Shown: positions 1 to 8,469, counted from the first letter of the stretch. The stretch is 49,001 nt of DNA from Eubacteriales bacterium (GCA_030524455.1 JAUNGT010000020.1:1-49001); one strand, 5' to 3'. Made by a program: numbers and translations. Notes: generated by a model not told the origin, from the letters alone.

Positions 1-627
1 AAAAAGCGGCCACCAGTGATAATAGACTGGATGGTTCGCAATATAATCCATCCATACCCTTTGCTGCTCCTTTGTCAGCGCATGCCTTACGCCCCTGTTT
101 TTCCCTGATTCTTTACTGATCTCCTTTATCACTCCGTCTGTCGGATTGGTTCGGATGATTTCGTCCCTGACCGCCAGCTGAAACGTGGGGTGCAGGATAC
201 ATTGAATGGAATCCAGTGTCCCCAGTGCAATCTTTCTCTCATTCAGCAGATGATAGTAAAACTGCAGCACGTCTGAATATTTCACATCCGCAATCCTATT
301 CCTGCCAAAAGTGTCTCTCACAAAATGATCATAGTTATAAAGATAACCGCTCCGTGTCGCATCACGCAGGTTGTGTTTCATGGAAATATACCGGTCAAAT
401 GTATCATTGACCGTCGCCTTCCCTGCGACATAAAGGTCGAGACCATCGAGCTGATCTTTCATCAGCTGTTTTTCCTTTTCCCGAAGCTCCGTCAGGTCAT
501 TGGCATAAATAAACCTGCGCCTTCCTAACGGATCCGTGTAGGTGTACATATATCTTTGATCGCCCGCCCGCTGTGATTCTCCTTTTTTTAAAGCCCTGCC
601 TCTGAGATCTTTTCTCGCCTTTGCCAA
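1..627 (-). CDS. Tn916-type tyrosine recombinase (integrase), N-terminal part
   Basis: The gene runs off the left edge; 209 codons are visible. It starts with TTG (625-627), seven bases after a GGAGGA ribosome binding site at 635-640; no ATG lies in a suitable place. The N-terminus (KARKDLRGRALKKGE, then RYMYTYTDPLGRRRFIYAND) is the arm-site DNA-binding domain of Tn916-type integrases. From about residue 60 (TVNDTFDRYISMK) the core-binding domain follows, and ALTKEQQRVWMDYI marks the start of the catalytic domain. The catalytic Arg/His/Tyr residues lie outside the window. The family cuts and rejoins DNA at attachment sites of conjugative transposons. The excisionase-like gene upstream (822-1031) fits the usual int-xis module, so the element should extend to the right from here. 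Whether the gene is intact cannot be judged. Confidence 0.85.
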   Translation of the reverse strand, partial: MAKARKDLRGRALKKGESQRAGDQRYMYTYTDPLGRRRFIYANDLTELREKEKQLMKDQLDGLDLYVAGKATVNDTFDRYISMKHNLRDATRSGYLYNYDHFVRDTFGRNRIADVKYSDVLQFYYHLLNERKIALGTLDSIQCILHPTFQLAVRDEIIRTNPTDGVIKEISKESGKNRGVRHALTKEQQRVWMDYIANHPVYYHWWPLF

Positions 628-821
628 TTTCTTTCCTCCTCCCATTATTTCGGAAGGATTCAAAACATCCCGCTTCTATTTTTTCCGAGCAAAACAATCC
701 CTATTCTGTTTTCAAGGTTCTGTGAAAATCCAGATATCTTCTGTCTTTTTCAACACAACAGTATGTGTGGAAAGCCCGGCTTAGTCAAGCAGAATTTATC
801 GTTTTTTCATCCTTCCAGCGA

Positions 822-1031
822 TTAATATTCCCGAAATGTTTCCAGGAATTTATCAAAGATCTCACAGTTCACAAGAGCCACCTTATCCACCTTATAAACG
901 GCCTTCGCTTCCTTCGCAAGCTCCTGAAATTTTGTCAGACCGATACTGTAGCGCTCAGCGCCTTCCTGATATCGTACAAATTTCTTGACAAACTGTTTTG
1001 TCCCCTCTACATCTTTTCTTGCATGCCCCAT
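822..1031 (-). CDS. DUF6462 family excisionase-like protein
   Basis: A 69-residue protein with the DUF6462 pattern KKFVRYQEGAERYSIGLTKF, followed by QELAKEAKAVYKVDKVALVN and a C-terminal FDKFLETFREY. The fold expected from family knowledge is a MerR/excisionase-like winged helix: the segment around SIGLTKFQELAKEAKA is the recognition helix region. Such proteins sit just upstream of Tn916-like integrases in Clostridia and are inferred to act as recombination directionality factors or regulators. The ribosome binding site is AGGAGGAACAGGG before the ATG. The integrase gene starts about 190 bases downstream on the same strand. The family name is well supported; the function is inferred from the neighbourhood. 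Confidence 0.75.
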   Translation of the reverse strand: MGHARKDVEGTKQFVKKFVRYQEGAERYSIGLTKFQELAKEAKAVYKVDKVALVNCEIFDKFLETFREY

Positions 1032-1137
1032 CCCTGTTCCTCCTCTGCATCTAAATATTTACGCAACAAAAAAGAAGCCGAGCTATCTCGACTCCTTCAC
1101 CCTTACCGGGTTTCTTCTTAAAATAATATATGCGTTC

Positions 1138-1767
1138 TTATAAAAAGTTCATCAGCTGTATCAGCCTGTGCGGCTCTGTTTCCCCCGGATTCTCCGTGAT
1201 GCGCTCTCCGAATCTCCGGAAACCGTTTTGTTCCTGATAAAACTGAAGCAGCGCCTCTCTGTCCTCGCATTCCAGATAAACGATCAGTCCGCCCAAATCG
1301 TACTGGATCTCCTGTAATACTTCGATAGCCATATCCAACAGCATATTTCCGGAAATCGAATGCCTAAGCGCTGCATCGTAATTTTTTCCTAATTGTGCAA
1401 TCAAATATGCTGCGATTATATATCCCCCTACCTCCTTATCAAAATGGCTTAAACGATCCATCTTGCGTCTTACAGTGTTGCTCATTCCTTCTGTCTGAAT
1501 CGTGACTGGCTTTACCGTCAGCGAAAAATATCCAACCAGTTCCGTATCTTCTTTTGAAAACACCAGATAAGTAATTGATTGATTTTTCTTCGTAAAGCTT
1601 ATTGCATTCTTTCTAAGAAATGTTTCCACGTCTGGATTCTTAGGACAAGAAAAGGTGGAAAGAAGTTTCTCTATATCATTCTCTCCACCGCTTACTGCTG
1701 TTTCTGAAACAAGGTAGTTTTTTAGGTTGACACAATCAAACTGTTCTCTTTCATCTGCCTTATCCAT
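1138..1767 (-). CDS. GNAT-family acetyltransferase, possible toxin
   Basis: A 209-residue protein resembling GNAT acetyltransferases: a central strand region (YLVFSKEDTELVGYFSLTVK, about residues 66-85), a helical stretch AAYLIAQLGKN, and a C-terminal ECEDREALLQFYQEQNGF followed by FRRFG, the usual acetyl-CoA-side strand/helix of the family. Its ATG overlaps the stop codon of the small upstream gene by eight bases (ATGGATAA), so the two are translationally coupled. GNAT enzymes paired with a small upstream partner are often toxins that acetylate aminoacyl-tRNA (TacT, AtaT types). Nothing here shows the substrate. It sits in accessory DNA beside an integrase, which fits a toxin-antitoxin role, but a plain acetyltransferase is also possible. 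Confidence 0.65.
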   Translation of the reverse strand: MDKADEREQFDCVNLKNYLVSETAVSGGENDIEKLLSTFSCPKNPDVETFLRKNAISFTKKNQSITYLVFSKEDTELVGYFSLTVKPVTIQTEGMSNTVRRKMDRLSHFDKEVGGYIIAAYLIAQLGKNYDAALRHSISGNMLLDMAIEVLQEIQYDLGGLIVYLECEDREALLQFYQEQNGFRRFGERITENPGETEPHRLIQLMNFL

Positions 1768-1945
1768 GTAATTCTTTCCACCTCTTCATCAACAGTGCAG
1801 CTTCTGCCCGATCTCTCACGATCCTTACCGATGTTTTCTTTTTCTCCAGAGGATGCTTCGCTGCTTCTTCCACAGCATCTGCAAATGCCTCTGCCTGCTT
1901 CGGATCTCTGATCACGATATTGTCCGTAATGCTCGAAGTAGCCAT
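1760..1945 (-). CDS. small protein coupled to GNAT gene, possible antitoxin
   Basis: A 61-residue protein beginning MATSSITDNIVIRDPKQAEA. The ATG at 1945 is chosen because AGGAGGTG lies just upstream; longer readings of the frame lack this. The opening TDNIVIRDPKQAEAFADAVE followed by a basic region (EKKKTSVRIVRDRAEA) resembles small antitoxin-like proteins found before GNAT genes in Clostridia. It is charged and has no membrane segment. Its stop codon overlaps the start of the acetyltransferase gene. The antitoxin role is inferred from size, order and coupling only. Confidence 0.6.
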   Translation of the reverse strand: MATSSITDNIVIRDPKQAEAFADAVEEAAKHPLEKKKTSVRIVRDRAEAALLMKRWKELHG

Positions 1946-2097
1946 TTTTACACCTCCTGCTCTTTTCTTAGTATATGCAAAAGTCTCTCGTGCAACACGG
2001 CAGACTTTTACATCTTTAGGATAACACATTCCACTGCCCCTGTAAATCAAAACTATTTTTTTACACAATCTTCACCTCGGATCATTTTTAATTAAGT

Positions 2098-2697
2098 TTA
2101 CAGTCCCAGACTATTCACCCATTCCTGTACATCCTCTGCCGAGGCGCTGGAACGAAATCTCATTCCCTCCTGCCAGTCGCCGGTTCCTGCCATTTCAGCA
2201 AGCAGCTCACCGCTCTGCCCAAGACCGGAGCTTGTAGAAGTACAGAAGGGGATCACTGTCTTTCCCGTGAAATCATTAGCCTTCACAAAGCCATCCACCG
2301 GCCATGCGGCGATCGCCCACCAGATCGGATACCCGATCAATGCCGTATCATAGGAAGCCCAATCCGGCACCTCTGTCGTAGTAAGCGCCACTTCTCGCAG
2401 TGATTCATCCTCATGTTCTCTGGTTACACGACTGTTATCATCTGTCCAGTCCAAATCTGCATCCGTGTACGGCTCCTCCGGCACAATCTCGAAAAGATCT
2501 GCCCCTGCTGCTTCCGCAATATCTTCAGCAACCGCTTTTGTATGCCCGGAAGCAGAATAGTAAACCACCAGCGTCTTACCGCCTGCTGCCTGCTCCTGTG
2601 TCGTGCTCTGTGTGCTGCTCTGACTGCAGGCTGCCAATGAAAATGCAGTCGCCACCGCCAGCAAAATGCCCATCCATCTCTTTTTCATCATCTTCAT
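2098..2697 (-). CDS. flavodoxin-domain lipoprotein
   Basis: A 199-residue exported flavodoxin. A lipoprotein signal ends in the lipobox SLAAC (Cys about residue 24), followed by a Ser/Thr/Gln-rich linker. The flavodoxin domain starts at about residue 43 with the FMN phosphate loop YYSASGHTKAVAEDIAE, and GYPIWWAIAAWPVDGF is the conserved second flavin loop. The protein is expected to be anchored outside the membrane and to carry electrons or act as a quinone/flavin reductase. A start six bases later (ATG at 2691) has better spacing from the GGAGGT site. It is the last gene of a minus-strand redox cluster, 14 bases after the DUF4405 gene. Confidence 0.85.
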   Translation of the reverse strand: MKMMKKRWMGILLAVATAFSLAACSQSSTQSTTQEQAAGGKTLVVYYSASGHTKAVAEDIAEAAGADLFEIVPEEPYTDADLDWTDDNSRVTREHEDESLREVALTTTEVPDWASYDTALIGYPIWWAIAAWPVDGFVKANDFTGKTVIPFCTSTSSGLGQSGELLAEMAGTGDWQEGMRFRSSASAEDVQEWVNSLGL

Positions 2698-2711
2698 TTA
2701 CCTCCGTTTTC

Positions 2712-3380
2712 TTATTTTTTCCTTTTTTGCAGCAAACTTCCCGCATAATATGCGATCCAGATAAATAATCCCATGATTGCCAAGTAATCTGCAAAGAACA
2801 AGAGCAATGTCTCGTCAAAATCAAAGAAAACAAAATGTGTTCTCAAAAACAGATACTCTGCAATCCTGTTTTGATAAAATGCCACTACTCCATAAATGGC
2901 AATCGCCGCTGCGACTGCCCGCAAGAGAATCGTGCGCCATTTGGAAGGAGCTGTCTTTCTTTTCTGACGCATGATTCCCATCATCATCTTCCAGTGCAGA
3001 CCGATATGCAGGCTCATCAATACGAAGCCCCAATAAGCGCAGGCGAGATGAATCAGTCTCGCAGTTTCCTGTCCACCTCGAATTGAGAGGAAGTCAAATG
3101 CGTAGTTGGAGATCATAATCCCGCTTCCCATCGACCCCATCATGGTGAAGAAGATCAGAAGTGCAAGCGCTGTCTGTATGATCCGGTAGGATGAATATTT
3201 GCCCTTTCCTAAATTCCTGCACCATGAGATATTTAGCACATGATGAAGAATAAACAGAAGGAACATTCCGATTCCTAAGCCTTCATGAGCCGCTTCCCCC
3301 ACAAGAGAATATGCCATCAGAAGAAGCAGTGTCGCCGTCATCAGACAGTCAATTGTGATTTTGATTTTCAGCTTCGTATT
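2712..3380 (-). CDS. DUF4405 membrane protein (cytochrome b-like)
   Basis: About 222 residues and mostly hydrophobic, with roughly six membrane segments (for example TATLLLLMAYSLVGEAAHEG, LGIGMFLLFILHHVLNIS, IIQTALALLIFFTMMGSMGS, LIHLACAYWGFVLMSLHIGL, AVAAAIAIYGVVAFY, ADYLAIMGLFIWIAYYAGSL). Histidine pairs such as LLFILHHVLNISWC and MSLHIGLHWKMM are typical haem-ligand positions of DUF4405 cytochrome b-like proteins. The start at 3380 (MNTKLKIKI) is the best guess; a start 15 bases upstream is also open. Placed between a hydrolase remnant and a flavodoxin lipoprotein, it may pass electrons from the membrane to the external flavodoxins. That role is inferred. Confidence 0.75.
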   Translation of the reverse strand, partial: NTKLKIKITIDCLMTATLLLLMAYSLVGEAAHEGLGIGMFLLFILHHVLNISWCRNLGKGKYSSYRIIQTALALLIFFTMMGSMGSGIMISNYAFDFLSIRGGQETARLIHLACAYWGFVLMSLHIGLHWKMMMGIMRQKRKTAPSKWRTILLRAVAAAIAIYGVVAFYQNRIAEYLFLRTHFVFFDFDETLLLFFADYLAIMGLFIWIAYYAGSLLQKRKK

Positions 3381-3421
3381 CATAATCCACACCATATCCT
3401 TAACCGCACTCTCGTAGAAAT

Positions 3422-4092
3422 TCAAAAATTGCTTTGAAAAAGCCAGCTCATTATTGCTTCATCATACGCAAATTCCAGACCACCTGCGTGCTGATCACTG
3501 ATACCGCGCTCTTGAAAATACTTTTCTGGTTTTATATCCAGAACCAAAAGCGAAGCAATTTCATCCTGAGACAATCCCTGCTCCTGATACAACTCATAAA
3601 GCTCCTGATATGCTTCTATGGTTGGCTGTGAACCGTAATACTCATCTTCTTCGCCAACAACAAAATAAATTGGAAGCTGCTGTTTCACAACTTTCTCATA
3701 TTTACCATCCCAGCGGGAGCTGCAGTGAAGATAAGCCGTAAATAAATCCGGTCTTTTCTCCAATACAAGCGACATGGTTTCGCCTCCGGCAGAATAACCG
3801 TTTGCGTATACCTTTTCCGGATCGATATTATAATTTTTCATGAAATATTCAATCAACTCAATCGTCTGGTTTGCGGATGTTTCTCCCCAATCTTCAAGCT
3901 GCGGCGCTACAACAATCATTTCCTGTCAGTTGATGCATCCTTCTCTTTTACCGGTGGAAGTTTGCGATCATCTGCATGCAATACGACATCCATATTCTGC
4001 TGCGGCGCTGTTCTCTTTTCAGTTGCGCATGCTGTGATCGTGAGACCTGAAAAAACCACGGTCAAACCTATCAACATCCGTTTTAAATACAC
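3422..4092 (-). pseudogene. secreted alpha/beta hydrolase (esterase), disrupted
   Basis: Two abutting reading frames look like parts of one lipoprotein esterase. The first (4092-3916, GTG start behind GGAGGTGAT) has a signal with lipobox TITAC and stops after about 58 residues. The second (3919-3422, 165 residues) begins ATGATTGTT, overlapping the first stop by four bases, and carries the catalytic half: nucleophile motif GYSAGGET, acid in GEEDEYYG and histidine in SDQHAGG. The stretch expected between them, with the oxyanion-hole strand (HG motif) and first strands of the fold, is missing. An internal deletion is likely. Alternatively the two frames are translated separately by coupling, but a hydrolase without its first strands should not fold. 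It lies between two redox genes of the same orientation. Confidence 0.6.
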
Positions 4093-4131
4093 AGATACAT
4101 CACCTCCGATCAAACAAAACCTGCGCTCATG

Positions 4132-4893
4132 TTAATTTATGAAATTCTGTTTATCCAGCCATGCACGAAATTCTGTTTCTACCTCATCATTCGTTGTTGT
4201 CGCATTGACTGTAAATCCCTCCATCACAGTTGCGCCCGGGGCAAGCTCTTCTATTTCATCAGGTATTCTGCCAAATCCGCTGCCAAGATTGATTCCGAAT
4301 GGTACAATCGTTTTTCCGTTCAAATCATTTTCCGCAAAAAATGTGTGCATCGCCGGTGGAAGGCTGCCATCCCAGACAGGTGTTCCCAGATAGATCACAT
4401 CATAGTCTGAAAGATTCCCGACCTGTTCCTGCAGTGCAGGCCAATCCTCATTTTCCAACTGCTCGATTGCTACCGGCTGCATTGTAGAATAATCCGGGAC
4501 GTAGGGCTCTGTCATCCTTATGTGAAATACGTCAGCACCGGTTCCCTCTTCAATTACCTTCGCCATAACCTGAAGATTTCCTTCTGTATTCGTGGTGCTG
4601 CGGTTAAGGCTTGCAGAGGAAATGGCATCAACTGTCATGCCGCTCGTATCTCCCATGTTTTCGCTGTACGCAAAATATGCAACCAGAGCCTTTCCGCTTC
4701 CCCCCGCTGCGATTTCCTCTTCCGGCACAGCTGACTGACCTTCCGCTGTACCACCCGCTTTCGACTCGTTACGCTCGGTTTCCGCGTTTGCCGGAGACGA
4801 TGGCATTTCTGGCTTTCTGTTCCCGCATGCAGCCAGACTAAATACCATCGTAATCATCAGCAAGATTCCTGCTGCATTTTTCCATTTCCTCAT
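4132..4893 (-). CDS. flavodoxin-domain lipoprotein
   Basis: A 253-residue exported flavodoxin. The lipobox SLAAC ends at about residue 23, and a low-complexity linker rich in Glu, Ala and Gly follows to about residue 67. The flavodoxin domain begins ALVAYFAYSENMGDTSGM, an altered flavin loop, and continues with YLGTPVWDGSLPPAMHTFF, the conserved second loop. KTIVPFGINLGSGFGR is the next strand and loop. It is a paralogue of the flavodoxin lipoprotein at 2098-2697 with a longer linker. The gene follows the EFR1 ferredoxin gene by 13 bases. It is expected on the outer face of the membrane as an electron carrier or reductase; the partner is unknown. Confidence 0.85.
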   Translation of the reverse strand: MRKWKNAAGILLMITMVFSLAACGNRKPEMPSSPANAETERNESKAGGTAEGQSAVPEEEIAAGGSGKALVAYFAYSENMGDTSGMTVDAISSASLNRSTTNTEGNLQVMAKVIEEGTGADVFHIRMTEPYVPDYSTMQPVAIEQLENEDWPALQEQVGNLSDYDVIYLGTPVWDGSLPPAMHTFFAENDLNGKTIVPFGINLGSGFGRIPDEIEELAPGATVMEGFTVNATTTNDEVETEFRAWLDKQNFIN

Positions 4894-4906
4894 ACAATTC
4901 TTCCTT

Positions 4907-5677
4907 TCAGTTCTGATGATTGGCAGCTATAATTTCCGCCAGTTTTATATGTTCATTACGATACCTTGCCTGTGGATTTTTCTCCGGAATCGTCATCTGA
5001 ATCGCCTTCTGCGGGCAGCTATGGATACAGGCCATGCAGCACTGACAATTCTTATCCTGATAGACCGCACGTCCGTCTTTCAGCTGCCAGCAGCCTGACG
5101 GACAAACCCTTGTACAGATTCCACAGCCGATACAGGCATTCGTCACTGTATAAATATCCTTCCAGCGGTCTGCAGGCGCAACCGCACTCCTCGATAAAAA
5201 TTCCTGATGTGCTGCCCGGTCAGCGTCTGTGGCTGGCTGAATATAACAGCGCTTTTCCATGATGTCCCGTCCAATCTGCGCCAGATGCTCCTCCACATGT
5301 TTCTCAGGATCCATCGCTCTTTGCTCATCCATATCAAATCCAGGCAGGAAGTTATCGACCATCTGCAGGGTATTGATATATGACGGTGTGATCCCATTCT
5401 CTCTCAGGAATTGTTCCGCCAGCTCCGCTGCTCCCCCGTGACGCATTCCATAGGTCAGCACCATATAAAAATAATCTGTTTTGAAACGTGCCTTCTTTAG
5501 AAACTCCTGTACCATGGGCGGAAGCAGATGCCCGAAGATGGGACAGACAACGCCGATTCTCTCATCCTCGTATACCGGCTGCTCTGCGTGAATCGCCTGC
5601 GGAATACTGACCGGAGTTTCCTCCAGACTTTTCGCCGCATAAAGACTGTTCCCTGTTGCCGTAAAGTAAAATACCAT
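4907..5677 (-). CDS. EFR1 family ferredoxin with flavodoxin-like N-terminus
   Basis: A 256-residue cytoplasmic protein with two parts. Residues 1-150 form a flavodoxin-like domain starting MVFYFTATGNSLYAAKSL (FMN loop TATGNS) with CPIFGHLLPPMVQEFL. Residues 180-225 hold two 4Fe-4S sites: CIGCGICTRVC (Cys 182, 185, 188, 192) and CQCCMACIHSC (Cys 211, 214, 217, 221), each followed by P. This is the EFR1 layout, a single-chain flavin plus ferredoxin electron relay common in gut Clostridia. It lies inside the redox cluster, 53 bases after the iron-sulfur flavoprotein gene and 13 bases before a flavodoxin lipoprotein gene, in good agreement with an electron-transfer role. Confidence 0.88.
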   Translation of the reverse strand: MVFYFTATGNSLYAAKSLEETPVSIPQAIHAEQPVYEDERIGVVCPIFGHLLPPMVQEFLKKARFKTDYFYMVLTYGMRHGGAAELAEQFLRENGITPSYINTLQMVDNFLPGFDMDEQRAMDPEKHVEEHLAQIGRDIMEKRCYIQPATDADRAAHQEFLSRSAVAPADRWKDIYTVTNACIGCGICTRVCPSGCWQLKDGRAVYQDKNCQCCMACIHSCPQKAIQMTIPEKNPQARYRNEHIKLAEIIAANHQN

Positions 5678-5730
5678 GATGTGATTCGCCTCGTTTCCCT
5701 ATATCGTCTTTGAGCCGTTATGCCTATTTC

Positions 5731-6264
5731 TCAACAGTTCCTTCCATACTGATACGCTTTCTCAAGCGCCGGATTTCCCTTGATATCTCCCACATGAAAT
5801 GCTGAAGCCCGAACCTCGCCTTTTACAACAGAACCGGGAACGCAGTCCGCAAAGCCCTGCAAGTCATTCATCGTCCGCTCCTGCGCCTCGACACCATCCG
5901 CCGCTGTAGTGATAAAATAAAATTCCTTGTTTTTCATTTTGCCCTGTCCGGCAAGTGTCCGGTCAATCATAACCTTGAGCTGACCACAGACGGAATAATA
6001 GTAGACCGGAGAAGAAAGAACGATCACGTCCGCAGCAATGATTTTTTTCAAAATCTCTGCCATATCGTCCTTCTGCACACAGGTACCACCATTTCTGAGA
6101 CAAGCCTCGCAGGCGATGCAGGGAGCGATTTTTTTATCCCGCAGAAAAACAGTCTCAACTTCATGTCCCGCCTCCTTTGCACCTTCCGTAAAGCGATCAA
6201 CCAGCGCCTCTGTATTTCCGCCTCTCCTTGGGCTTGATACGATTGCCAGCACATTCTTTACCAT
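5731..6264 (-). CDS. iron-sulfur flavoprotein / NADPH-dependent FMN reductase family
   Basis: A 177-residue flavodoxin-fold protein. It opens VLAIVSSPRRGGNTEALVDRF, the FMN phosphate loop of the NADPH-dependent FMN reductase family. A compact cysteine cluster CIACEACLRNGGTC (Cys 49, 52, 55, 62) is the motif of iron-sulfur flavoproteins, which bind one 4Fe-4S cluster. SSPVYYYSVCGQLKVMIDRT is the conserved flavin-side loop. It is expected to reduce flavins, quinones or another acceptor in the cytoplasm. It lies 35 bases after the alcohol dehydrogenase gene in the same orientation. Confidence 0.85.
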   Translation of the reverse strand: MVKNVLAIVSSPRRGGNTEALVDRFTEGAKEAGHEVETVFLRDKKIAPCIACEACLRNGGTCVQKDDMAEILKKIIAADVIVLSSPVYYYSVCGQLKVMIDRTLAGQGKMKNKEFYFITTAADGVEAQERTMNDLQGFADCVPGSVVKGEVRASAFHVGDIKGNPALEKAYQYGRNC

Positions 6265-6299
6265 GATAATATTCCCTCCTAGTGATATTCCTCAGACCT

Positions 6300-7487
6300 T
6301 TAGCAATAAGATTCCTGATAAATCGCCACACAATCCGCGTCGCTTAACATACATGGGTCGTTGTCAAAATTTACGCCCAGCGTCTCTCTGGCATTCTTCG
6401 CCATTTTTTCAAATTCGTCCGGTGTGATACCGTAGTCGGACATTTTCAGATCTGCTACGCCACACTCTTTCTGCAACTTTTCCAGCATCGTAATGAAATC
6501 CTCCGGTTTTGACGCGTTCTCCATGCCCATGAGCCTTGCCATCTCAATAAACCGGTCGTCACAAACATGCTTCCGAATGAAAAAGCTGTAAAATGCCTTT
6601 GAGATCATAATCAGTCCCGCGCCATGAGGCAGGTTTTCATGGTATGCACTCAACGCGTGTTCCAGCGGATGGGCGCTGACACAGGAACCGACGCACATCT
6701 GGATTCCAGAAAGATAGCTGCCAAAGGCCACCTTCTCCATCGCTTCTACAGCTTCCGGATGAGAAACTGCCTCCGCCAGGTTTCGGCTCACACTCTGAAT
6801 CGCCTCTGCCGCGACCATTTTGCTCATCTCATTGCGCTTATTGGAAATATATCCCTCCGTACTGTGGAAGAGCGCGTCGAAGCCCTGATAGGCCTTGAAT
6901 TTCGCCGGAACGCTCGTCATAAGCTCCGGATCGATCACCGCCAACACCGGCATCGTCCCCGGCCCGAACACGCCTGTTTTTTCATTTGTCTCCGGATTCG
7001 TGATCACTGCTCCGCCATCCGTCTCTGAACCGGTTCCGGCCGTAGTCGGAATCGCAACAATCGGCAGGGAGGGATTTGACGGCCACTGCCGCTTTCCGGT
7101 TCCAAACTGCACATAATCCCAGAGGTCTCCTCCATTTGCCGCCATCACACCGATGGCCTTGGAAGCATCGAGCACACTGCCTCCACCCAGAGCTACAATA
7201 AAGTCACAGCCATTTTCTTTCGCGAAACGGCCGCCTTCCTCTGCAACCGGCTTCGTCGGATTGGCCGATACTTTATCAAAAATCACATACTCCGCTCCGG
7301 CCTTGGAAAGCTCTGCTGTAAGCCGGTCCAGAGAACCGTTTGTCCGGGTGGATTTTCCGTTTGAGATAACGACCAGCGCTTTCTTTCCATGAATCAAGCC
7401 AGCCGGGGTATTGATCTGCGTGTGCAGCTCTCCCAAACGTCCTCTGCCAAACATTGCCGTTGTAGTAACTCCAAATGTAAAACTCAT
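6300..7487 (-). CDS. iron-containing alcohol dehydrogenase
   Basis: A 395-residue group III (iron-type) alcohol dehydrogenase. The start at 7487 is set by AAGGAGGAAAATACA directly before ATG. The NAD(P)-binding half has ALGGGSVLDASKAIGVMAAN (GGGS motif) and AIPTTAGTGSETDGGAVI. The metal-binding half has the family ligands in DALFHSTEGYISN, HPLEHALSAYHENLPHGAGL (His residues). It interconverts alcohols and aldehydes or ketones with NAD(P)H. The gene is 13 bases after the aldo/keto reductase gene and is the second gene of the redox cluster; it probably shares the promoter at 8402-8426. The substrate cannot be told from sequence. Confidence 0.93.
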   Translation of the reverse strand: MSFTFGVTTTAMFGRGRLGELHTQINTPAGLIHGKKALVVISNGKSTRTNGSLDRLTAELSKAGAEYVIFDKVSANPTKPVAEEGGRFAKENGCDFIVALGGGSVLDASKAIGVMAANGGDLWDYVQFGTGKRQWPSNPSLPIVAIPTTAGTGSETDGGAVITNPETNEKTGVFGPGTMPVLAVIDPELMTSVPAKFKAYQGFDALFHSTEGYISNKRNEMSKMVAAEAIQSVSRNLAEAVSHPEAVEAMEKVAFGSYLSGIQMCVGSCVSAHPLEHALSAYHENLPHGAGLIMISKAFYSFFIRKHVCDDRFIEMARLMGMENASKPEDFITMLEKLQKECGVADLKMSDYGITPDEFEKMAKNARETLGVNFDNDPCMLSDADCVAIYQESYC

Positions 7488-7500
7488 TGTATTTTCCTCC

Positions 7501-8352
7501 TTATTCGTGAATCTTAATCTCATTGAGTTGTCTTGCCGTGCACCAACAGTGATGATCGATAATCTCGCTGTGTCCGACGTCCAGTTTCTTAATCTCCCGC
7601 ATATCGGAATCTGTCAGTTCAAAATCCCAAACCCTTAGATTTTCCACCATACGTTCCGGGTGAACCGTTTTGGGAATGACGCTAATCCCTCTTTGCAGGT
7701 TCCAGCGCAGAATAACCTGCGCTGTCGTGCGTTCATGCTTTTTTGCGATTTTCTGTAATATTCCATTACAGAAGATGTTTCTCTGTCCTTCCGCAAGGGG
7801 GCCCCATGCCTGAGGGATGACACCATAGCGTTTCATGACACGCAGGGCTTCCTCCTGCTGATGAAACGGATGCAGCTCCAGCTGATTGACAGCCGGTTTG
7901 ATCTCCTGGTTCATACAAAGATCAATCAGGCGATCCGGCGAAAAGTTGCAGACACCGATGGCCCGCACCAGTCCTTCCTCTAAAAGCCTGCTCATAGCCC
8001 TCCAGGAACCATAATAATCGCCGAAGGGATGGTGGATCAGGTATAAGTCCAGGTAATCCAGACCCAATCGCTTCAGGGAAGCATGAAACGCTTTCATGGT
8101 ATTCTCATAACCGCTATCCTGTACCCAGAGCTTTGTGCTGATAAATAACTCCTTTCTCGGAATCCCGCAGGCCCGCACCGCATCGCCTACCGCATCCTCA
8201 TTGTGATAAGAAGCTGCCGTATCGATCATCCGATACCCTGTTTCCAACGCGCGCAGCACACATTCCCGGCATTGTTTTTTGTCTGTGATATGAAAGACCC
8301 CGTATCCCTGCGCCGGCATTGCCACACCATTGTTTAATAAAAACTCCTGCAT
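7501..8352 (-). CDS. aldo/keto reductase
   Basis: A 283-residue NADPH-dependent aldo/keto reductase. The catalytic tetrad can be seen: Asp in GYRMIDTAASYHNE, Tyr in the same block, Lys in FISTKLWVQD, and His in LYLIHHPFG. The family signature GLVRAIGVCNFSPDRL and the NADPH-loop SVIPKTVHPERMVENL are present. Length is normal for the family. It is the first gene of the minus-strand redox cluster; ribosome binding site GAGGAG before the ATG. A promoter for it at about 8402-8426 carries an element also found before the flavin reductase gene (see regulatory entries), suggesting control by the divergent LysR protein. Confidence 0.93.
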   Translation of the reverse strand: MQEFLLNNGVAMPAQGYGVFHITDKKQCRECVLRALETGYRMIDTAASYHNEDAVGDAVRACGIPRKELFISTKLWVQDSGYENTMKAFHASLKRLGLDYLDLYLIHHPFGDYYGSWRAMSRLLEEGLVRAIGVCNFSPDRLIDLCMNQEIKPAVNQLELHPFHQQEEALRVMKRYGVIPQAWGPLAEGQRNIFCNGILQKIAKKHERTTAQVILRWNLQRGISVIPKTVHPERMVENLRVWDFELTDSDMREIKKLDVGHSEIIDHHCWCTARQLNEIKIHE

Positions 8353-8401
8353 GTCCGCTCCTCATTTTCCCTTTGCGTTTCCTGTTCACGCTTATGATTA
8401 T

Positions 8402-8431
8402 ATGGAGACCTTCCCCAAAAGTACAATGCCA
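8402..8431 (-). promoter_or_regulatory. promoter of the redox cluster, with shared LysR-type element
   Basis: On the minus strand TTGTAC and TATAAT are separated by 18 bases. The 15-base string TGGCATTGTACTTTT (8417-8431) covers the -35 region and recurs exactly at 9449-9463 before the flavin reductase gene. The position between a LysR gene and its divergent target is the usual place for a LysR operator. Confidence 0.6.
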
Positions 8432-8469
8432 TTTTTGCAGAACAGCATAACCAAAACGCATACTGCATC

